A stretch of DNA of 64,000 nucleotides from CADEED01 sp964444835. GTDB taxonomy: Bacteria; Pseudomonadota; Gammaproteobacteria; Steroidobacterales; Steroidobacteraceae. The stretch is from the NCBI GenBank assembly GCA_964444835.1, contig CAYUIT010000006.1:1-64000 (forward strand), in the 5' to 3' direction. Numbering within the stretch: position 1 is the stretch's first letter; every line of letters begins with the position of its first letter. This document shows positions 58,994-64,000 of the stretch, one piece after another. Below the pieces are notes generated by a model. That model ran no database searches and was not told the origin of the DNA. It saw only the letters and a list, made by a program, of their open reading frames with translations. The position numbers and the translations under genes are program-made.

Positions 58994-60457
58994 ATGCGTA
59001 CACCATCAAGACGAGAATTCTTGCAGACGGCTGCGGCCGTGGTCGCCACCGCTACGCCGCTGAGTCGCGTCAAGGCCGCCGCGCGCACCGTTGACGTCGC
59101 CATCGTCGGCGGAGGGCTCGCGGGCCTCAACGCAGCGCTGATTCTCACGGAGATGGGCGCGAACGTCGTCGTTTTGGAGGCGGACACGCGCTCCGGGGGC
59201 CGCTGCCTCACGATGGATCGCTGGCATCTCACGCCCGATCTGGGTGGCGCGCAGATTGGTAACGACTACGCCCGCGTGCTCGATATGGCCAAGCGCCTGG
59301 GTGTCGCGCTCGGGCCGGGCGCGCACATGAATGCGCCGTATTCGTTCGTCGTCAACGATACTTTGATCCCTGCGCGTGACTGGGCGGCATCGCCTTTGAA
59401 TCGCACCGTGGGCGCAGAGCGAGAGATCCCGCCCCATGCACTCGGCGGTTTCTTCGTCGAGGGACGCTCGCCGTTCGAGTCGTTAGACGCCTGGCTGAGC
59501 GATGCAGCCGCGCCGTATGACATCTCAGTCGCCGACTGGCTCACGAAGCAAGGCGCTTCGGAGGATGCCCGTCGCATCATCACGCAGTCGCAAGGACGAC
59601 CGCTCGAGCAGTTGTCGTTGCTACGGATGATGCAAGAGGCAACCCGCGGCAAGTTTTCGATTACGCATACCGATCCCGCGCTCCTCAAAGGGAAAGACAT
59701 GTACGAGCGGGCTGCAGTGATGTCGCAGCATGTCGTCGGTGGAACATCGCGACTCACCGACGCAATGACCGCCGCGCTCGGTGAGCGTGTACAGTTCGGC
59801 AAGCGCGTGAAGTCGATCGACCTGCAGCGCAATCGCTGCACGCTGCGCTGTGCCGATGGCTCGCGTGTTCGTGCGCGCTTCGCAATAGCAGCCGTGCCGT
59901 TCAGCGTGCTACGCGAGATCGCCATTACACCTGCGCTGCAAGGCGACCAAGCAGACGCAGTTGCACGCATGCCTTATGGCAACCAGAGTCAGATCTGGTT
60001 GCGGGCGCGCGATCGTTACTGGGAGAAAGATGGGATCGAAGCCTCGATGTGGACCGACGGCGCGTTCAATCTGATTCGCCAGCAGATCGAATCCGATGGG
60101 CACCGTGAACTCATCAGTGTGCTCGCGTTCAGTCAGAAGTCAGTCCGTGTCGATGCTATGCCGATCGAAGAGCGTGGCCGCTTCGCGATTGCGGAGATCG
60201 AACGCATTCGTCCCTCGACTCGAGGCCTACTCGAGTTCGTGGGCGCGCATTCGTGGCAGCAAGCGCCTTTCAGTCGCGGTTGCAGTTTCCAGATGGTGCC
60301 CGGCCGGGCGCTCGCGTGGGTTCGCAACATGGGCAAACCCCATCGCAATCTGCATTTCGCCGGCGAGCATCTACGCCAACTCGAAGTGGGCATGGAAGCA
60401 GCCATGGAATCGGGCGAGCGCGCGGCTCGCGAAATTGCGGAGAAGCTCTCCGCCTAA
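58994..60457 (+). CDS. Tat-exported FAD-dependent amine oxidase
   Basis: 487 residues from ATG 58994. Twin-arginine signal SRREFLQTAAAVVATATP. FAD site VDVAIVGGGLAGLNAALIL and GGRCLT after the adenine-binding Glu (VVLEADTRSGGRC). The C-terminal FAD motif reads NLHFAGEHLRQLEVGMEAAMESGERAA, as in flavin monoamine oxidases. It would oxidise a primary or secondary amine to an aldehyde, releasing hydrogen peroxide in the periplasm, which fits the nearby periplasmic catalase-peroxidase only loosely. It converges with tag, with 13 bases between the stops. Confidence 0.92.
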   Translation: MRTPSRREFLQTAAAVVATATPLSRVKAAARTVDVAIVGGGLAGLNAALILTEMGANVVVLEADTRSGGRCLTMDRWHLTPDLGGAQIGNDYARVLDMAKRLGVALGPGAHMNAPYSFVVNDTLIPARDWAASPLNRTVGAEREIPPHALGGFFVEGRSPFESLDAWLSDAAAPYDISVADWLTKQGASEDARRIITQSQGRPLEQLSLLRMMQEATRGKFSITHTDPALLKGKDMYERAAVMSQHVVGGTSRLTDAMTAALGERVQFGKRVKSIDLQRNRCTLRCADGSRVRARFAIAAVPFSVLREIAITPALQGDQADAVARMPYGNQSQIWLRARDRYWEKDGIEASMWTDGAFNLIRQQIESDGHRELISVLAFSQKSVRVDAMPIEERGRFAIAEIERIRPSTRGLLEFVGAHSWQQAPFSRGCSFQMVPGRALAWVRNMGKPHRNLHFAGEHLRQLEVGMEAAMESGERAAREIAEKLSA

Positions 60458-60470
60458 CAACCGCGCCGCC

Positions 60471-61076
60471 CTAGGGCCGGCGAAATGCTTTGCGTGCGCG
60501 CGCTACTTGCGCGCGAACCACGCACCCCTCGGCATGATCGTTGATCAAGCCCATCGCTTGCATGAACGAGTAGACCGTCGTGGGGCCAACGAATTTCCAG
60601 CCACGCTTCTTCAGATCTTTCGACAATAGGATGGATGTGCTGGAGCTTGACTGCGTTTGCGGCTTGCCGAGCTTCTTGGCATCGGGCTCGTGACGCCAGA
60701 AGTATGCGGCGAGCGAGCCTTCCTGATCGACTAGCTCCAACGCTCGTTGTGCATTGTTGATGACTGCTTCGATCTTGCCCCGATGACGAACGATGCCGTC
60801 GTCTGCGAGTAGGCGGGTTACATCGCGTTTGCCAAATCGGGCGACCGCCTGCAAATTGAATTGCGCGAAGCCGGCGCGAAAATTCTCGCGCTTGACGAGA
60901 ATCGTGCGCCAACTGAGCCCGGACTGGAATCCCTCCAGGCTGAGCTTCTCGAACAGCCGCTGATCGTCGGCGACGGGGAAGCCCCATTCGGTGTCGTGGT
61001 AGCTGAGGAACTCCGGCGCAGCAGCGCACCAATGGCAGCGTGCCCGGCGATCTGGAAATGTCTTGCTGACTGGCAT
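60471..61076 (-). CDS. tag: DNA-3-methyladenine glycosylase I
   Basis: 201 residues. Zinc-binding and active features of TagI: RCHWCAAAPEFLSYHDTEWGFPV at the N-terminus, GFQSGLSWRTIL, and FVGPTTVYSFMQAMGLINDHAEGC near the end. It excises 3-methyladenine from alkylated DNA. Cytosolic, no signal. Divergent from the DUF1963 gene. Confidence 0.95.
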   Translation of the reverse strand: MPVSKTFPDRRARCHWCAAAPEFLSYHDTEWGFPVADDQRLFEKLSLEGFQSGLSWRTILVKRENFRAGFAQFNLQAVARFGKRDVTRLLADDGIVRHRGKIEAVINNAQRALELVDQEGSLAAYFWRHEPDAKKLGKPQTQSSSSTSILLSKDLKKRGWKFVGPTTVYSFMQAMGLINDHAEGCVVRAQVARARKAFRRP

Positions 61077-61160
61077 GATTGCTACGACTCCGGTACGAGG
61101 TCTGACGACCGCGCGTCACGGTGGCATCATAGCGTGCATCGGTTCGAGCGAACTATTGCT

Positions 61161-62090
61161 ATGCCCAATGCACTCGACTCATTGAATGCTGAAAGTCGAA
61201 GTCGCTTCGACATGCTCACTCACCGCTTTGGACTCGAAGCGGCGCGGCCGCTGCTTGCGCCGCTAGTACAGCCGTGCGTCACGTTCACTCGCGATCCCGA
61301 TGTCGTGCCGGGTGACGTGCGCACAGATGCACTGCCTCTCGGCGCGAGTCGTATTGGTGGCGTGCCTGATCTGCCGCGTGGCTGGGATTGGCCCATTCTG
61401 GCGGACGGCTTCGTGATCAACGACGCCAAGCGGGAGCCGGGCTATGCAGGATTTCTGCTGCAAATCGCGCTGGCGGACGTCCCCGAGTTTCCGGGCAATC
61501 CACTGCCGCGCAAAGGGCAACTCTATGTGTTCGAGTTGGGGCCTAGTCGATCAACGCGCGAGGGCTATCGGGTTCTCTACAGTGCTGCGGAAGTCGCTGA
61601 GCTCGTGCGTGTCCCTCGGCCGGAGGGTCTACCATGCGCAGCGGAGCTCGGCTTTTTCGAACTCAGCGAAGCAACCCCTTTCAGTTGCTCGCTCGGCTTC
61701 GACTTGTCTGTCCAAACTACGAACGAGGGTGAGCTGCTTACAGCCATTGCACGCGTCACTCAACGGCAGCCGCTCGACGCCGACTTGTTAGATAGCTTAT
61801 TCGCGCTTATCGCTGCCGGACGTGCCTCCTATCGCGATGGCTTGGACGCGCCGGATCTGCCGGATGGCTGGCTGCAAGTGGGTCGCCTGCTTGGCGCCCT
61901 GCAGGTGGACGCCGAGCAGCTACCACCATCAGGAGGAGGGCACTGGCGTCCGCTGCTCACCATCATGAGCAACGCGGCAGTCGACTATATGACGCCTTTC
62001 GATGCCCGTGATATGCAATTGTTAGTGCAAGATCGCGGCCCTCACTCCTGGACCGAGCTGCACGATGTCGTGAGCGCCGTCGTTGAGTGA
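61161..62090 (+). CDS. DUF1963 (YwqG-like) protein
   Basis: 309 residues from ATG 61161; the longer in-frame reading overlaps tag and is rejected. DUF1963 motifs: LGASRIGGVPDLPRGWDWP, GFLLQIALADVPEFPG, LPRKGQLYVFE, and a C-terminal LQVGRLLGALQVDAEQ. Family of unknown function, present across bacteria. Its stop overlaps the start of the next gene by 8 bases. Confidence 0.85.
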   Translation: MPNALDSLNAESRSRFDMLTHRFGLEAARPLLAPLVQPCVTFTRDPDVVPGDVRTDALPLGASRIGGVPDLPRGWDWPILADGFVINDAKREPGYAGFLLQIALADVPEFPGNPLPRKGQLYVFELGPSRSTREGYRVLYSAAEVAELVRVPRPEGLPCAAELGFFELSEATPFSCSLGFDLSVQTTNEGELLTAIARVTQRQPLDADLLDSLFALIAAGRASYRDGLDAPDLPDGWLQVGRLLGALQVDAEQLPPSGGGHWRPLLTIMSNAAVDYMTPFDARDMQLLVQDRGPHSWTELHDVVSAVVE

Positions 62091-62976
62091 TCTTGGCGCG
62101 CACTCGCGGCGTCCCGGCGCGGCCGAGCTGCTCGACGCGATCGAGGTAGCGGCACGCGATGTCATGCAGGAGCGCGTTCGCTTGCCGCCGCGGCAGATTC
62201 AGCCGTTGGGCGTTGGCGTAGACCTGTTCGTCATGCTTGCGACGAGCGACGACCTCAGTGTCGCCAAGTTGCTGACGATCGGTGCCGCGCCAGCCGTGAC
62301 CTCACTGTCCAAGTTGTTTGTGGTGCGCGCAGATGGGGCTCACGTCGGCGAGTTCGATGCAGCGGTGACGACGGCAGAGCGCACCGCCGCCGTGAGTTTT
62401 GCCTGCCTCAAGCGACTGCGGCGCCCGATCGGCGAGCGAGTGCTCATCGTCGGCGCTGGGCGGCAAGCGCGTGCGCATGTTGATATGTTGGCGCAGCTCG
62501 CGCCAGCGACCAAGCTATTTGTCACCGCGCGCCAAAATGCGGCCGTCGACGCGTTACTGCACCATGCGCGTCGTCAAGGCATGGATGCGCAAGCGGCAAC
62601 TTCGTTGGAGAGCGCCGTCGCGACAGCCGATCTCATTATCACGGCAACCACAAGCCGCGTACCCGTGATCCCGGATCGTGTTCGGGACGATGCTGTGGTC
62701 GTGGCGGTCGGCAACTATCGAGCCGACGCATCCGAGTTACCTCAGTCGTTAGTAGTACGGAGTCGCTGCTATGCCGATAGTCTGCAGGGCGCGCGACACG
62801 AAGCGGGCGAGTACTTGTTGGCCGGTATCGACCTGGCAACGCTCGAAGCACTCGATTCTCATGAAGCTTGGCATATTGAACGCGGGCGCCCCGCAATCGT
62901 GAAATCGGTTGGTAGCGCTGCGTGGGACCTCGCTTGGGCACGCGCATTCCTGCAAGGTCAGACGCGGTCAGCCTAG
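62083..62976 (+). CDS. Ornithine cyclodeaminase / mu-crystallin family protein
   Basis: 297 residues with a TTG start at 62083, 8 bases inside the DUF1963 gene. Typical parts: RTAAVSFACLKRL in place of RTAAxSALA, Rossmann RVLIVGAGRQARAHVDML, and terminal IVKSVGSAAWDLAWARAFL. A diverged paralogue of the gene at base 1. Possible ketimine or pyrroline-2-carboxylate reductase. No partner aldolase here. Confidence 0.85.
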   Translation: MSDLGAHSRRPGAAELLDAIEVAARDVMQERVRLPPRQIQPLGVGVDLFVMLATSDDLSVAKLLTIGAAPAVTSLSKLFVVRADGAHVGEFDAAVTTAERTAAVSFACLKRLRRPIGERVLIVGAGRQARAHVDMLAQLAPATKLFVTARQNAAVDALLHHARRQGMDAQAATSLESAVATADLIITATTSRVPVIPDRVRDDAVVVAVGNYRADASELPQSLVVRSRCYADSLQGARHEAGEYLLAGIDLATLEALDSHEAWHIERGRPAIVKSVGSAAWDLAWARAFLQGQTRSA

Positions 62977-62980
62977 AGAA

Positions 62981-63011
62981 TGCGGCGCCAGCGAAGTTCG
63001 CCGACGCCGCA
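62981..63011. terminator. Weak hairpin in convergent gap
   Basis: TGCGGCG and CGCCGCA pair across a 17-base loop between the stops of two convergent genes. No T tract. Possible bidirectional terminator. Confidence 0.28.
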
Positions 63012-63022
63012 ACTCCCTGTCG

Positions 63023-63364
63023 TTAGTTCGTCTTGGCGACGTAGTACATCCGTCGGAGCTGATGTGCTTCGTGGTCGAGCCACGCATCTTCACGCCGCGT
63101 GATTACGCCATCTGCCGCCGCAATCCGTTTCGCTTGCTGCAGCTCATGGTGCTGATAGCGCAGGCGTGCGGCTTCATGACGGGTGATGTCTGGACGCACT
63201 GCGTAGACCACCGGTCGAACGGCAACGACTCTCACCGGGCTCACGACCGCGACGCGTACAACCGGTCCATGCGCTTCCGCTGGCATGCTCACGAGACCGA
63301 AGCTGGCGATCGCGGCAAGCGCTGCGAGGCTGCCTGCACCGAGAAACTTTCTTGAATGAGACAT
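63023..63364 (-). CDS. Small exported protein
   Basis: 113 residues from ATG 63364, nine bases after GGAGG. Signal peptide LGAGSLAALAAIASFGLVSMPAEA. A Val/Arg-rich segment (VRVAVVSPVRVVAVRPVVYAVRP) precedes a helical tail ending AADGVITRREDAWLDHEAHQLRRM. The tail resembles the ADG..T..E..L......L.R.IY pattern of small EF-hand-like periplasmic proteins. Function unknown. Confidence 0.72.
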   Translation of the reverse strand: MSHSRKFLGAGSLAALAAIASFGLVSMPAEAHGPVVRVAVVSPVRVVAVRPVVYAVRPDITRHEAARLRYQHHELQQAKRIAAADGVITRREDAWLDHEAHQLRRMYYVAKTN

Positions 63365-63472
63365 GAACGAGTCCTCCAAATCAGTGTGGGTCACGAAGCG
63401 TGTCCCACTAGGACTCCTAACGGCTCGCGCGCCGGAGCGATGACAACGAGACGCGAAATCAGCGTAGAGCGA

Positions 63473-64000
63473 TTATTGTTGAGTCGTGGTGGGTGCGCTG
63501 ACTTCGCGCCACACCAGCTTACCCGCGGCGTCGATCGTGAGGACTTCAACGCGAGTTCCGGCGCGTCGAATCAGGGTTGGATTCTGCTCTGTTCCGATTG
63601 ACTCAATCGTGTAGGGCGTGGGCTTCGGGTCTGCGGGCTGTGGCCGTGCCGCTGCGAGCCAGGCAATAGCGGAGGTGGCAATGCCAACGCCGAGACTGCC
63701 GACCGAGATCTGATAGAACAAAGTGAAGCGCCCATGATGTTTGTCGCGACGTCCGATCTGCTCCGCGCTTGGCTTATCGATTTCCAGCAGATTGGCGGCG
63801 CCTAACAGCTGTAGGTAGGCGAACAGGCCAACCACCGCACTCACGCCCAGTGCCACTGCGCCAATCGCACTGACCCACCAAGTCCAGCCGATCAGCTTGC
63901 CGTCGTTGGCGTAGTCAAAGCCGAATGCGAGCAGGCCGGCCGCAATGGTGATGAACCACTTGATGGCCTCGCCGTACCACGTCCAAGTGCTGGGGAGCTT
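63473..64000 (-). CDS. Membrane protein of unknown function, start beyond window
   Basis: Open to the right edge. The readable part has about four membrane spans (near TWTWYGEAIKWFITIAAGLLAFGF, WTWWVSAIGAVALGVSAVVGLFAY and FYQISVGSLGVGIATSAIAWLAAA). A cytosolic or periplasmic tail (TPYTIESIGTEQ to VWREVSAPTTTQQ) ends the protein. A GTG at 63856 is internal, since the frame continues without stop to 64000. Layout resembles the small four-helix membrane proteins of the DUF202 type, but no assignment is made. Confidence 0.65.
   Translation of the reverse strand, partial: KLPSTWTWYGEAIKWFITIAAGLLAFGFDYANDGKLIGWTWWVSAIGAVALGVSAVVGLFAYLQLLGAANLLEIDKPSAEQIGRRDKHHGRFTLFYQISVGSLGVGIATSAIAWLAAARPQPADPKPTPYTIESIGTEQNPTLIRRAGTRVEVLTIDAAGKLVWREVSAPTTTQQ

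Larger units (their letters stand above)
785..62025. repeat. Dispersed 7-mer TTGTTAG family (about 52 copies)
   Basis: By hand count TTGTTAG starts at 785, 5225, 5375, 6282, 8492, 11564, 13363, 14130, 14631, 18286, 19204, 22207, 23920, 25583, 28097, 35755, 39555, 41714, 43747, 48195, 50114, 53861, 54068, 54875, 55727, 61785 and 62019. CTAACAA starts at 2111, 2898, 3503, 8167, 9996, 11962, 12852, 17130, 20583, 21242, 22004, 26154, 32343, 37974, 38332, 44147, 44960, 45476, 46450, 48980, 50724, 52380, 52739, 57990 and 60454. The base before TTGTTAG is G (26), C (14) or A (12), never T. It occurs in several reading phases (Leu-Leu, Val-Val-Ser, Ala-Asn-Asn, Leu-Thr-Ile) and between genes, so selection acts on DNA, not protein. 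Shorter GTTAG variants (CGTTAG, CTGTTAG, GTGTTAG) are also common. Confidence 0.75.

Noticed and set aside
60861..61160. Upstream extension of the DUF1963 gene
   Set aside because: It runs antisense through tag; the family similarity starts after ATG 61161.

Overview
The window is bacterial chromosomal DNA of high G+C (roughly 60 %). It is densely packed with short intergenic gaps and many 4-bp ATGA stop/start overlaps. Frequent Sec, Tat and lipoprotein leaders, two TonB-dependent receptors and many secreted hydrolases point to a Gram-negative bacterium. The mix of TonB receptors, P450, flavin hydroxylase, amidohydrolases, DUF1838 and GPH-type transporter resembles free-living Gammaproteobacteria of the Steroidobacter/Nevskiales kind, but this placement is inference. 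No rRNA, tRNA, CRISPR array, integrase or transposase was seen. A run of 100 N (4432-4531) is a scaffold gap that truncates the two genes flanking it.

Layout. 1-4.4 kb: a two-gene imine reductase/aldolase operon, an exported protein and a cut cytochrome c peroxidase. 4.5-8.2 kb: a surface beta-lactamase-like lipoprotein with tandem Ig-like repeats, then a divergent HxlR regulator/quinone reductase-like pair. 8.4-15.8 kb: a leftward run with a ZU5-like lipoprotein, parvulin, exported hydroxyacid dehydrogenase, P450, amidohydrolase and small membrane protein. 15.9-24.6 kb: exported proteins, a second amidohydrolase, an ECF sigma factor with a membrane partner, a GST, a DUF6624 protein and a GPH transporter.

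24.6-36.8 kb is a probable catabolic locus. It holds two TonB receptors (one upstream of a hydrolase-dehydrogenase fusion, the other upstream of a type-B carboxylesterase), a flavin reductase, a flavin-dependent hydroxylase, an aldo/keto reductase and a LysR regulator. Together these could import, de-esterify and oxidise a bulky, probably aromatic compound. 36.9-40 kb: an octahaem cytochrome c with a b-type membrane cytochrome and a Cys-ended 32-residue peptide, plus an unusual SDR. 40.1-44.8 kb: a rightward cassette of trypsin, lipoprotein, metal hydrolase and small exported protein.

44.9-52.6 kb: a lipoprotein esterase overlapping a GFA protein, a TetR gene facing a serine-hydrolase/S41 pair across twin palindromic operators, an NmrA-like lipoprotein and a membrane C13-type peptidase. 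52.7-58.9 kb: exported KatG with a GNRA-loop terminator and an OxyR-like site, preceded by a four-gene hydrolase/DUF1838 operon. 59-64 kb: Tat-exported amine oxidase, tag, DUF1963, a second ornithine-cyclodeaminase-family enzyme, a small exported protein and a membrane protein cut by the window end.

The strongest unexplained signal is a dispersed 7-mer, TTGTTAG/CTAACAA. By hand count it has about 52 copies, split almost evenly between strands, in several reading phases and between genes. Base composition predicts only three or four. It behaves like a genome-wide DNA-level signal such as an uptake sequence.
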